Origin: Natrarchaeobaculum sulfurireducens
Lineage (GTDB): Archaea; Halobacteriota; Halobacteria; Halobacteriales; Natrialbaceae
Reading direction: 5' to 3'
Assembly: GCF_003430825.1 (NCBI RefSeq)
Contig: NZ_CP024047.1
Coordinates: 1,798,001 to 1,862,000, forward strand
Length of the DNA stretch: 64,000 nucleotides
Positions 43,392-52,120 of the stretch are shown in pieces; position 1 is the first letter of the stretch, and every line of letters starts with the position of its first letter. Position numbers and translations under genes: made by a program. The notes below the pieces were generated by a model that saw nothing but the letters and a program-made list of their open reading frames with translations, searched no databases and was not told where the DNA came from.

Positions 43392-44836
43392 GAGCCGTTC
43401 GATCCTTCCGCGCCGTCGACACCCATCGCGTCGAACAGCGTCCGCTTGACCGCTTCTTCCGTCAACTCGAGCAGCGTGTCTCTCGTGTCCTCGGAGATTT
43501 CGATACCCGTGAAGATGCCGAGTGGGATCTCTGCGCTGGCCTGCGTCGAGTGACCCGCCGTCTCACCCATCTCGCCGTAGGCGTCGGCGAGCACTTTCCC
43601 GATGTTGATGCGGATGTCCTTCGAGCGGCCGGCGAGGAAGATCGTCTCGTCGGCGATCCCGAAGACGGCAGTCGTGGTCACGCCCTCGAGGTTCAGGAGG
43701 TGACTTGCCGCTTGGGTCAGCGCCTCGCGGTCGCGGACGAGGCCTGCGTTCGAGACGAGATGGCTCCCCTGGACGTCGCGGTTGGCGATCGCTTCCGCGA
43801 GGACATCGAGCGTCTCGGGAGACATCGACGGCGACTCGACTTGCTCTAAGGTGTCGTGGTTCGCGAACGGATAGAGGTAGGCGGCGGCGGTGAGGTCGGC
43901 GGGCGTCGTGTCACGTTTGAAATCCAGGGTTTCAGCGCGGATGCCGTACAGAAGCGCGGTGGCAACCTCCTCTGAAACGTTCATGTCGAACTCCTGGATG
44001 TACTTCGTCACGATCGTCGACGTCGAGGACATGTTCGGTCGGATGTCGACGAACCCCGGTTCGATGTCGGTGTCCGGTTCGTGATGGTCGATCAGCAGGT
44101 CGACCTCGAGGTCGATCTCGCTCGAGGTCGCGTGGTCGACTAATGCGACGGTGTCGTACACGGACTGGTCTTCGATCTCGTTCCACTGGACGAGATCGAT
44201 CCCCAGCAGGTTGACGAACGCACGATTTTCCTGGTGGCCCACGTCGCCGAGGTAGACGATATCAGACTCGACGCCGAGGTGGTCGGCGATCGCCTGCATC
44301 GCGGCCGCACTCGCGATCGAGTCCGGATCGGGACTATCCTGCGTGACGATCGCCAGTCGCGAACCGGTCCGCTCGATCAACGTGGCGAGTTGCCCCGCGT
44401 TGTACTCGAGTTCGCCGGACTCGAGGGCGCGCAGTGCCGAGTCGGCGATCACCGACGAAGGATTGATCACGATGTCTGCACCCAGTTCACCGAGTTCGTC
44501 TCCGGAGACGGGATCGCTCGCGCGCGCAACCACGAACTGCTCGTCGTTGTTCTCGCGGATGTGCTCGAGCGCCCGTTTGTTCGACTCGACGTCCGAGGCG
44601 AGAATGAGGACGACGTTCCGGTCGGCGACGAGGTTGGCGATCTCGGACTCACGAATGTCGGCCGCACGCGCGTCGAGGTCCTGGTCGCGAAGCGATTCGA
44701 CGCGGCTCTCGTCGCGGTCGACGATGAGGACGTCTTTTCCTTGTTCGACGAGTTCTTCAGCGACGGCGTAGCCGACGCTCCCACAGCCCAAGATAGCGTA
44801 GTCAGAAATCGACGAGATCGTAACCCCCGTGCTCAT
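43388..44836 (-). CDS. TrkA-N domain plus DHH/DHHA1 phosphoesterase
   Basis: 482 residues. N-terminal Rossmann domain with YAILGCGSVGYAVAEELVEQG (TrkA-N, NAD binding, about 10-135), then DHH phosphoesterase (TQDSPDPDSIASAAAM, VALVDHATSSE, LIDHHEPDTD) and C-terminal DHHA1 (GRSKDIRINIGKVLADAYG). This fusion is common in euryarchaea; it probably degrades a cyclic dinucleotide or nanoRNA, or senses NAD. Soluble. Confidence 0.9.
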   Translation of the reverse strand: MSTGVTISSISDYAILGCGSVGYAVAEELVEQGKDVLIVDRDESRVESLRDQDLDARAADIRESEIANLVADRNVVLILASDVESNKRALEHIRENNDEQFVVARASDPVSGDELGELGADIVINPSSVIADSALRALESGELEYNAGQLATLIERTGSRLAIVTQDSPDPDSIASAAAMQAIADHLGVESDIVYLGDVGHQENRAFVNLLGIDLVQWNEIEDQSVYDTVALVDHATSSEIDLEVDLLIDHHEPDTDIEPGFVDIRPNMSSTSTIVTKYIQEFDMNVSEEVATALLYGIRAETLDFKRDTTPADLTAAAYLYPFANHDTLEQVESPSMSPETLDVLAEAIANRDVQGSHLVSNAGLVRDREALTQAASHLLNLEGVTTTAVFGIADETIFLAGRSKDIRINIGKVLADAYGEMGETAGHSTQASAEIPLGIFTGIEISEDTRDTLLELTEEAVKRTLFDAMGVDGAEGSNGS

Positions 44837-44965
44837 GGACTGTGTGCTCGAACCGACAGCACTTAACGCTCCCGAAGACTTTCACGCCGACCTGTTCCGG
44901 ATGTCGTCGTCAGATCGGCCGCAAGCATGGTCGTGGCCTGCCCTGACACGGCGGAACCCAAGGGA

Positions 44966-44980
44966 AACGTATTTTACTGC
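44966..44980 (+). promoter_or_regulatory. TATA region of tRNA-Lys
   Basis: AAACGTATTTTACTGCCC spans 44965-44982; TATTTTACT is the archaeal box A about 30 bases before the tRNA 5' end. Confidence 0.5.
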
Positions 44981-45002
44981 CCGTCCAAAAGTCGGAGGTA
45001 CA

Positions 45003-45076
45003 GGGCCGGTAGCTCAGTTAGGCAGAGCGTCTGACTCTTAATCAGACGGTCGCGTGTTCAAATCGCGCCCGGCCCG
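45003..45076 (+). tRNA. tRNA-Lys (anticodon CUU)
   Basis: 74 bases fold into a complete cloverleaf: acceptor stem GGGCCGG/CCGGCCC with discriminator G, D arm with AGCTCAGTTAGGCAGAGC, anticodon stem TCTGA/TCAGA with loop CTCTTAA (anticodon CTT), variable loop, and T arm with GTTCAAATC. No intron. The last 23 bases occur again downstream. Confidence 0.95.
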
Positions 45077-45220
45077 TATTCTCGCCGCGAGCAAGTCCGC
45101 GAGCGGCGAGTCTCGGAACCGGCGGGGTTTGAACGCAGGGAGGGTGCGCGCAGCGAGAGCGCGGTCGCTCTGCGAACGCGATTGCGAACGGCGACGCCGT
45201 GAGCGAGCACATCCGACCGT

Positions 45221-45243
45221 GTGTTCAAATCGCGCCCGGCCCG
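45221..45243 (+). repeat. Duplicated tRNA-Lys 3' end (att-site scar)
   Basis: GTGTTCAAATCGCGCCCGGC followed by CCG is identical to 45054-45076, the T-loop and acceptor 3' half of the tRNA gene, 167 bases downstream. Tyrosine integrases that target tRNA genes leave exactly this direct repeat. No integrase is present between or near the copies, so the element has been lost or trimmed. The remaining gap 45244-45571 shows no gene. Confidence 0.65.
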
Positions 45244-45571
45244 CTTTCGACACGAACAACTTCGTGGGTGGCAAAACGGTCTCGCGTTGTAGTAGACGAG
45301 TCGCAGTCCGCACAGCCGAGCGAGGCGAGCAGGTACGTCTCGGCGCAGTTCACAGTCGCACCTAGCCCGCTTCACGACCTCCTCGGCCGAGCTATGTGGT
45401 CGGACGGTTCGTCCGATATGGAACTAATGGAGACCACACAGTTCCTTGCGGTGTCGACCGACAGTACGCGGTGTCCGAACTGACCCACACAGATGAGGCG
45501 CTCAGACTGCCATCTACAGCACCCACAGTAGCGACCACCGTTCGGGGCGAACGGACTGAAAGACTGGTGTT

Positions 45572-45820
45572 CTATTCGGTTCGGATAGAGACCTCGAGGC
45601 CGTCGCGAACGACGACGGTCATGCCGTGGTAGGAGAATTCGACGCGGAGCGTCTCGGACGATCGCTGTTCGAACGACTCGAACAGGCTGTCGAGCGCCTC
45701 GGGATCGACGGCATCGTAGAGGGGTGGCAGTTCTGTCGGTCTGGTTCCTGTAACGGCGGCAACGGTGTCGATGATGGCCGCCGTTGCAGTCTTGTTCTCG
45801 CTAAACTCGTATTCGATCAT
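45572..45820 (-). CDS. HalOD1 output-domain protein
   Basis: 82 residues from ATG 45820 (MIEYEFSENKTATAAIIDTV). The HalOD1 pattern is clear: AAVTGTRPTELPPLYDAVDPEALDSLF followed by EFSYHGMTVVVRDGLEVSI. HalOD1 is a small haloarchaeal domain thought to act as signalling output, often stand-alone. Longer reading up to 46123 unsupported. Confidence 0.82.
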   Translation of the reverse strand: MIEYEFSENKTATAAIIDTVAAVTGTRPTELPPLYDAVDPEALDSLFESFEQRSSETLRVEFSYHGMTVVVRDGLEVSIRTE

Positions 45821-46064
45821 GAGTGACGACGGATGTACCATAGCGTGAGACAGCCGACAAAGTCGGCCCGGATGACTGTATGGCGGAAGGCCATTCACTC
45901 GTATAAAAATCCACTTATCTCTGTCTGAATCCCTGATGGATGATCGTCCGCTATTGGCGGCTATACGTGATCGCTCGGGCGACCTGGAGTGGACGCTCGA
46001 GGACTGACTGTGGCCGACCGTTCCGACACGATGCTTATCAGAGCAGCGCTCCTCACCACGGTCG

Positions 46065-46799
46065 ATGGACGTCGCACTCCTCACCATCGGTGACGAAGTC
46101 CTCGCGGGGGATACCGCGAACACGAACGCGACGTGGCTCGCGAGTCAAATCTCCGACCGTGGCTCGTCCGTCGTCCGGATTTTGACCCTTCCGGACGACC
46201 AGCGGCTGATCGCCGAGACGGTTCGCGAGTGGTCCGGGGTCTTCGACGCCATCGTCGTTACTGGCGGACTCGGTGGGACCCACGACGACGTCACCGCAGC
46301 CGCAATTGCGGCGGCATTCGACCGGCCGCTTACCGTCGATGACGCCGTGCGTGAGGACGTCGTCGCCACCGTTGCAGCGTACCGCGGGCTCGAGCCGGAC
46401 GCTGTCACCGCCGACGACCTCGAGTTAGACGTCGACGCCTGGGCCGCGCTTCCGGCAGGCTGTCGGCCGCTCGTGAATCCTGCGGGCCTGTGTCCGGGGT
46501 GCGTCCTCGGGAACGTCTATGCGTTCCCCGGGGTTCCCTCGGAGATGAAGGCACTGTTCGAGTCCGTAGCTATTGAGTTCGAGGGAAACGGCGTCTCTCG
46601 GACGATCTATACGTCACAGCCCGAGGCGTCGATGATAGGGGCGATCGCGGGCGTTCGTGAACGGTTCGACGTGACCGTGGGAAGCTATCCTGGAACGGAG
46701 GCGAACAACCGCCTGAAAGTGACGGGAACTGATCGGGCAGTCGTCGACGCCGCCGTACGGTGGCTGGGCGACCGAATCGACGTCGTTGCCGACGAGTGA
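46065..46799 (+). CDS. CinA/MoaB-like molybdopterin-binding protein
   Basis: 244 residues. LLTIGDEVLAGDTANTNATWLA, IVVTGGLGGTHDDVTAAAIA and VYAFPGVPSEMKALFE are the MoCF/CinA motifs. Archaeal CinA-N proteins are linked to nicotinamide/ADP-ribose pyrophosphatase activity or molybdopterin binding; the C-terminal amidase of bacterial CinA is absent. Its position 1.6 kb from mobB may be meaningful. Confidence 0.9.
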   Translation: MDVALLTIGDEVLAGDTANTNATWLASQISDRGSSVVRILTLPDDQRLIAETVREWSGVFDAIVVTGGLGGTHDDVTAAAIAAAFDRPLTVDDAVREDVVATVAAYRGLEPDAVTADDLELDVDAWAALPAGCRPLVNPAGLCPGCVLGNVYAFPGVPSEMKALFESVAIEFEGNGVSRTIYTSQPEASMIGAIAGVRERFDVTVGSYPGTEANNRLKVTGTDRAVVDAAVRWLGDRIDVVADE

Positions 46800-46851
46800 C
46801 GCTGGCAGATGGGGGAGTTACAAGTTCGTCGCTCGCGTACCCCGAAGTACC

Positions 46852-47514
46852 ATGATAGTCGAGTACGGCGATCTCACGTTCGAGCGCCTCGGGCACGCGA
46901 GCATTCGCATCGAAACCGAGGACGGTACCGTGATCTACGTCGATCCGTGGAGTGACGTACTCGAGGACGAATCGAGTGATGGCAACGTCGTTTTCGTGAC
47001 TCACGACGACTTCGACCATTACGATCCAGCGGCCATCGAGGCAGTCGCAGGCGACGATGCCACCGTCGCCGTCTACGAGGCGGTCGACACGAGCGACCTG
47101 CCGTTCGACGTCGAGGACCTCCCCCACGAGGGAGAGACGACCGTGGCCGGAATCGAGGTCGAGTCGGTGCCCGCGTACAACGATCCCGAGGGCGAGCACG
47201 TCGACGACGGCCAGCCGTTCCACGCCGAGGGTGAAGTGATCGGACTGGTGCTCGAGATCGGCGACACGAGCGTTTTCGTCCCGTCCGATACGGACTTCCT
47301 CGACCATCACGAGTCGATCACGGCGGACGTATTCGTCCCACCGATCGGCGGCCACTTCACGATGGACCGCCACGAGGCCGCCGACTTCTCCCGGAGCGTC
47401 GACCCCGAACTGGTACTGCCAGAACACTACGATACGTTCGAGCCGATCGAAACCGACGCGGAGGCGTTTGCCGAAGAACTCGAGCGCGACGGGATCCGGG
47501 TCGAACTGTTCTGA
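46852..47514 (+). CDS. Metallo-beta-lactamase-fold hydrolase
   Basis: 220 residues from ATG 46852. FERLGHASIRIET, YVDPWS and THDDFDHYDP are strand-loop elements of the UlaG/UPF0173-type MBL fold; the metal motif THDDFDHYD deviates from the classic HxHxDH by lacking the first paired His (T-H-x-x-x-D-H). VFVPSDTDFLDHHESI and VPPIGGHFTMDRHEA supply further ligands. Substrate unknown. Confidence 0.85.
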   Translation: MIVEYGDLTFERLGHASIRIETEDGTVIYVDPWSDVLEDESSDGNVVFVTHDDFDHYDPAAIEAVAGDDATVAVYEAVDTSDLPFDVEDLPHEGETTVAGIEVESVPAYNDPEGEHVDDGQPFHAEGEVIGLVLEIGDTSVFVPSDTDFLDHHESITADVFVPPIGGHFTMDRHEAADFSRSVDPELVLPEHYDTFEPIETDAEAFAEELERDGIRVELF

Positions 47515-47628
47515 GCGTTCGACACCCAAGGGCTATCGTTCGGTGCTGTGTATCTCCGCTGTGGCCATCACAGCCGACTCACGATCGAGAGTGCTCGAAG
47601 AACGCCCGTCGGTGGGGGCCGTTCGCCG

Positions 47629-48222
47629 ATGAGGGTCGTCTGTCTCGCCGGTCCGAGCGACTCGGGTAAGACGACGCTCGTCGAAGAACTCGTCCCACGA
47701 CTCACCGACCGTGACGTACGCGTGGCGACGATAAAGTCGATTCACCACGACGTCGAGATCGACACGCCGGGCGCTGACACGCACCGCCACCGGACCGCGG
47801 GCGCGGAGACGGTGATCGGGATCACTCCCGAACTCACCTTCGACATCAGCACGCGGGCGAAGCGAACCCCACCGCCGTTGCCAGACGGCGCGACCGACGG
47901 TGGGCTTCTCGCGGCAGATCCAGACGATCCCGAACTCGAGGCACTGGTATCGACACTGGCCCGGCTCGAGCGTCGGGGATACGACACGGTACTCGTCGAG
48001 GGATTTACCGCTGCGCCCGTCCCGACGGTTCTGGTGGGCGACGGTGACCCCGAAAACGTAGGCGGCGAGGTGATCGGGCGCGGAAGCGACGCCCTCGAGG
48101 CGCTCGTGGCGAAGATTTGTGACCTCGAGGAACTGTCCTTTTCCGAAACCGGCGACGCCACTGGATCTCCCGAGGACTCGTCTGATTCGACAACGCGACC
48201 GGCGTCGAACGCCGACGAGTGA
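47629..48222 (+). CDS. mobB: Molybdopterin-guanine dinucleotide biosynthesis protein B
   Basis: 197 residues from ATG 47629. P-loop VVCLAGPSDSGKTTLVEELV, TIKSIHHDVEIDTPGADTHRHR and VLVEGF are MobB hallmarks. MobB binds GTP and assists MobA in attaching GMP to molybdopterin. It is next to a molybdate/tungstate-type uptake pair. The tail (about 165-197) is acidic and Ser-rich. Confidence 0.92.
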   Translation: MRVVCLAGPSDSGKTTLVEELVPRLTDRDVRVATIKSIHHDVEIDTPGADTHRHRTAGAETVIGITPELTFDISTRAKRTPPPLPDGATDGGLLAADPDDPELEALVSTLARLERRGYDTVLVEGFTAAPVPTVLVGDGDPENVGGEVIGRGSDALEALVAKICDLEELSFSETGDATGSPEDSSDSTTRPASNADE

Positions 48223-48451
48223 GCTTCGGTCGGATCGGCGGTCGGTTGCTACCGCCGATGTGTGGGGTTCGGCGGCCGGACTGTCACTCGCGTCGTGATC
48301 CACTGCCGAACTGTACCCGTCCTCGAGGCCCGGCCGTTCACAGCGACTCACGCCGTCGACCACGCTGGAGTTCGAAACCGCTTCCAATCACGTTCCAGCT
48401 CTCTGGGAACCTTGGGCAGTTATATCGCTACTGAGGATCGAATCATCGTAC

Positions 48452-49399
48452 ATGGGGACGCGTGGCGACGAGGCTCGAGCGACCCACAGCCGACGGTCGG
48501 TCCTCGCCGCGGCGGCGGGCGTCGTCGGGCTCGCGGGGTCGGCCAGCCTGCTTGCTGGACGCGATCGGATCCGTGTACTCGCCGCGGGGAGCCTCGCGGC
48601 CGCCCTCGAGGACCGGATCGGGCCCGCGTTCGAAGCGGCGACGGACGTCCGCGTCGACGGCGAGTACCTCGGGACGAACGCGATCTTGCGACTGATCGAA
48701 CGCGGCGACACGCTGCCGGACGTCGTGATCGGGGCCGACGTCTCGCTGGTTCGGGACCGACTCGTCCCCGAGCACGCTCGCTTCGACCTCGAGTTCGCGA
48801 CGAACGAGGTCGGGATTGCGTACGATCCGGAGACGGACGTCGGAAGTCGACTCGCGGCCGACGAGCCGTGGCACGAGGTGCTGGCAGCCGCCGACGCGGG
48901 GGCGATCGGAATCAGCGATCCCGACCAGAACCCGCTGGGCTACCGCGCGGTCCACCTGTTCGAGCTGGCCGAACGCGAACACGACCGCTCCGGTTTCCGG
49001 GATGTGATGCTGGAGCGGTCGTCAGTCGACGGACAGGAGGGACAGCTTCTCGGTGGCCTCGAGGCCGGTAACCGTGCGTGTGCTATCAGCTACCGGAACA
49101 TGGCCGCCGACCGTGATCTCCCGTTTTATGCGTTACCGACAACCTACAACTTCGCCGATCCAGCTTTCGAGGACGTCTACGCGACTGCCAGCTACACGAC
49201 AGCCGACGGTCAGACAGTCACTGGTTCGCTGGTCAGCTATACCGCGACTGTTCTCGACCGTGCGACCGAACCGGAAAACGGCCAGCGTTTCGTGGCGTTT
49301 CTCGGTGAGCGACCCTCGTTGCTCGAGGGGGCCGGACTGGAAGTCCCCGAATCCCTGCCCCGGCCGTCGGGGGACTTCCCGGAGGCGATCCAGCCGTGA
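48452..49399 (+). CDS. Molybdate/tungstate-type ABC substrate-binding protein
   Basis: 315 residues. Tat signal HSRRSVLAAAAGVVGLAG, no lipobox Cys. IRVLAAGSLAAALEDRIGPAFE, DVVIGADVSLVRDRL and IGISDPDQNPLGYRA are the ligand-binding segments of the archaeal WtpA/ModA class. It is followed, with a 4-base GTGA overlap, by the permease. The adjacent mobB gene supports molybdate or tungstate as cargo. Confidence 0.88.
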   Translation: MGTRGDEARATHSRRSVLAAAAGVVGLAGSASLLAGRDRIRVLAAGSLAAALEDRIGPAFEAATDVRVDGEYLGTNAILRLIERGDTLPDVVIGADVSLVRDRLVPEHARFDLEFATNEVGIAYDPETDVGSRLAADEPWHEVLAAADAGAIGISDPDQNPLGYRAVHLFELAEREHDRSGFRDVMLERSSVDGQEGQLLGGLEAGNRACAISYRNMAADRDLPFYALPTTYNFADPAFEDVYATASYTTADGQTVTGSLVSYTATVLDRATEPENGQRFVAFLGERPSLLEGAGLEVPESLPRPSGDFPEAIQP

Positions 49400-50217
49400 G
49401 CAGCGGAGTTGGATCGTTCGGTGCGGGGCTAAAGCGGACGACACCGTCTCACCCGCTCGCGATCTCGGTTGTCCTCGGCGGGCTGTTGCTCGCGTACTTC
49501 GTCGTGCCGTTGGTTGCGTTCCTCGCTCGAGCGGGCGCAGTCGACGTCGCCGGCGAGCTTACCGATCCCGTCGTGCTCGAGGCGATCGGAACGTCGCTCG
49601 TGACTGCACCGATTTCGACGGCGATTGCGACGGTCTTCGGTGTTCCGCTGGCGTACGCCCTCTCGCGAGGAAATTTTCGTGGGAAGCGACTGGTGGAGGT
49701 GCTCGTCTTGCTCCCGCTGGTGGTCCCGCCGGTCGTCGGCGGTGCGATGTTGCTCACGGTCGTCGGTCGGTTCACGCCGATCGGCGCCGCGGCGGCGAGT
49801 CTCGGCGTCCCGCTGACTGACAGCCACCTCGGCGTGATCCTCGCACAGACGTTCGTCGCCGCGCCGTTTCTGGTCGTCACTGCACGGGCGGGCTTCGACG
49901 AAGTCGACGAACGACTCGAGGAGGCCGCCCGGACGATGGGCTATAGCCCGCTCGAGACCGTCCGACTGGTCACGCTGCCGCTTTCGAGAACCGCCATCGC
50001 TGCGGGCATCGTCCTCACGTTCGTTCGAGCGATCGGCGAGTTTGGCGCGACGATGATGGTGGCGTACAACCCGCGGACGATGCCGACGCGGATCTGGGTC
50101 TCGTTCGTCTCGTACGGACTGGACGCTGTCGTTCCCATCGCGCTCGCGTTGCTCGCGATTACGCTTGTCGTCGTCCTCGCCGTGCAGGTGCTCATCGGAA
50201 CCTATAGTAGTCACTGA
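49396..50217 (+). CDS. Molybdate/tungstate-type ABC permease
   Basis: 273 residues from GTG 49396, six membrane segments (starting near 28, 65, 100, 145, 200 and 240). EAA loop RLEEAARTMGYSPLETVRLVTLPLSRTAI and GEFGATMMVAYNPRTMPTRIW are the ModB/CysU-type signatures. No ATPase gene follows; the next gene is a regulator. The stop overlaps CCTATAGTAGTCACTG, a partial match to the dispersed repeat. Confidence 0.9.
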   Translation: MSSGVGSFGAGLKRTTPSHPLAISVVLGGLLLAYFVVPLVAFLARAGAVDVAGELTDPVVLEAIGTSLVTAPISTAIATVFGVPLAYALSRGNFRGKRLVEVLVLLPLVVPPVVGGAMLLTVVGRFTPIGAAAASLGVPLTDSHLGVILAQTFVAAPFLVVTARAGFDEVDERLEEAARTMGYSPLETVRLVTLPLSRTAIAAGIVLTFVRAIGEFGATMMVAYNPRTMPTRIWVSFVSYGLDAVVPIALALLAITLVVVLAVQVLIGTYSSH

Positions 50218-50326
50218 AACACATGCGGAAAGAAATGTGTAACGGGAGCGAAAGTCGATTTTGTCGGCGCTAATCTTGTTGGAAGTGGGGTTAATGCGAT
50301 CGTCGTGATACCCGTATACGAGATTC

Positions 50327-50995
50327 ATGACTTCAATCGCAGACATCGAGATTCCGGCCGACGGAACCGGGTTGGGCGAGCTCTTCGAGACGGTACCATC
50401 ACTGAACTGTGAGATGGAGCGCGTCATCGCCTCGAGCGGCCACGGCCTGTGGCTTTCGGGGGCTCCACAGGACGACGTCGAGGACGCGCTGGACGAAGCC
50501 TCGGCGATCGGTCGGTACTCGCTGATCAGCAGCGACGACGACCGCTGGCTGTACGACCTCGAGTTCGACCCCGACACGGTCGACGTTTTCGAAGTCGTCC
50601 TCGAAGAGGGCGGAACCGTCCTATCGGCGTCGGCATCGAACGGCAACTGGCTAATCAGCATTCGCGTCGTCGACCGCGAGAGCGTCAGTTCGCTCTACGA
50701 CCGACTCGTCGCCGACGACGTCTCGCCGACGATCGTCCGACTGTACGACGTAGCCGAGGAGAGCCACTCCCAGTGTGGACTCACCCCGCGCCAGTACGAG
50801 ACGCTGGTGGCGGCGATCGACCACGGCTACTTCGAGATTCCTCGAGAGGTCTCGATGCAGGAACTCTCGGAGGAACTCGATATCTCCCATCAGGCGCTGT
50901 CCGAGCGGCTTCGTCGTGCGTACCGCGCGCTGGTGACTTCGGAACTCAACGTCGCCGAAGAGGAGACCACCGCCCCGCCGATCCCGTCGAACTGA
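50327..50995 (+). CDS. HTH-10 (bacterio-opsin activator type) regulator
   Basis: 222 residues. The N-terminal two-thirds is a sensory alpha/beta region, the C terminus is the HTH-10 domain GLTPRQYETLVAAIDHGYFEIPREVSMQEL followed by ISHQALSERLRRAYRAL, typical of the Bat-family DNA-binding domain. Signal unknown. A GTATACG TATA-like element lies about 20 bases before the ATG. It follows the transport pair and could regulate it. Confidence 0.9.
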   Translation: MTSIADIEIPADGTGLGELFETVPSLNCEMERVIASSGHGLWLSGAPQDDVEDALDEASAIGRYSLISSDDDRWLYDLEFDPDTVDVFEVVLEEGGTVLSASASNGNWLISIRVVDRESVSSLYDRLVADDVSPTIVRLYDVAEESHSQCGLTPRQYETLVAAIDHGYFEIPREVSMQELSEELDISHQALSERLRRAYRALVTSELNVAEEETTAPPIPSN

Positions 50996-51253
50996 CCACG
51001 AACAGCCCGTCCGAACGCCCGCCTGAACCGAATCGGTCGATCAGCACGACGCCGTTTTCAGTTTTCGACGCCCCAACGCCGTCCGAGAGCCGTGGGTCCA
51101 CCTCAGTGTTGTGAGGCCATTGTAGTGCCACGGGGGCGTCTCAGAGCCGTGCGTCCCCTCTCAGTGGCTCGAGGCGTATCGAGTGGCCGTCCACCGACGT
51201 GTCATTGACGGAACCGGTACAACCAGTACCCGGGGGCCCTAGCCTCGAGTCGT

Positions 51254-52021
51254 ATGCACGTCGAACACGACGACGGCGTCCTGCGCCTCACGTTCGATCG
51301 CCCGAACGTCCTGAACGCACTGACCCGCGAGGTCGTCACCGAGATGGCCGACGAAATCGAAGCCGCAACGCCCGACGACTACCACGCGATCGTCATCACC
51401 GGCGAAGGCGACGCCTTTAGCGCCGGCGGCGACCTCGAGATGCTGTCGGAAGAACCCGCCTCGCCACAGGCGGCCTACACCGAAGTGACTGCCACGTTCG
51501 GCCGACTGGTCGAGGCCATGTTCGAGTGTCCCGTCCCCATCGTCGCGAAGGTCAACGGCGACGCCGTGGGTGCCGGGCTCGCACTCGTCGCGCTGTCGGA
51601 CATCGCCTACGCCGAGGAGGACGCGACGTTTTCCTGTGCGTTCGTCCGCGTCGGACTGATTCCCGACACCGGTGGGACGTTCATGCTGCCGCACATCGTC
51701 GGTCTGCGGGCTGCGAAGAAGCTCGCGTTCACCGGCGAGTTCTTCGACGCCGAGCGGGCGGCCGATCTCGAGTTAGTCAACGAAACCGTCTCCGCCGACG
51801 AGCTCGACGAGCGAGTGGCCGAGACCGTCGACAGGTTGAGCCGACGCCCGACCGACGTCATCGGGATGATGAAACAGGCGATGCACGAGAACATGGCCCG
51901 CCACTGGGCAGAAGCACTCGACTACGAGAACACACTCCAGGTCCAGGCCCGAGCCTCCGATGCTCACGAGGAAGGCGTCGCCGCTTTCCTCGAGGGACGC
52001 GAGCCGGAGTTCAACGAGTAG
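51254..52021 (+). CDS. Enoyl-CoA hydratase/isomerase family protein
   Basis: 255 residues. Crotonase-fold landmarks: LRLTFDRPNVLNALTREVV, ITGEGDAFSAGGDLEML (oxyanion hole), VAKVNGDAVGAGLALVALSD and FVRVGLIPDTGGTFMLPHIV. It should hydrate or isomerise acyl-CoA thioesters; a Glu in the second catalytic position is replaced by Asp in IPDTGG, so the precise reaction is open. 50996-51253 upstream holds nothing. Confidence 0.9.
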   Translation: MHVEHDDGVLRLTFDRPNVLNALTREVVTEMADEIEAATPDDYHAIVITGEGDAFSAGGDLEMLSEEPASPQAAYTEVTATFGRLVEAMFECPVPIVAKVNGDAVGAGLALVALSDIAYAEEDATFSCAFVRVGLIPDTGGTFMLPHIVGLRAAKKLAFTGEFFDAERAADLELVNETVSADELDERVAETVDRLSRRPTDVIGMMKQAMHENMARHWAEALDYENTLQVQARASDAHEEGVAAFLEGREPEFNE

Positions 52022-52120
52022 TTCGACCCATCGGTCGGTGACGCTGTCTGGTTGTGTTTTCGTCCGCAAGCCACCGCAAGCAACACCGTTGTGATCCGCA
52101 TTGCCGTTCGTCGTAACGCA

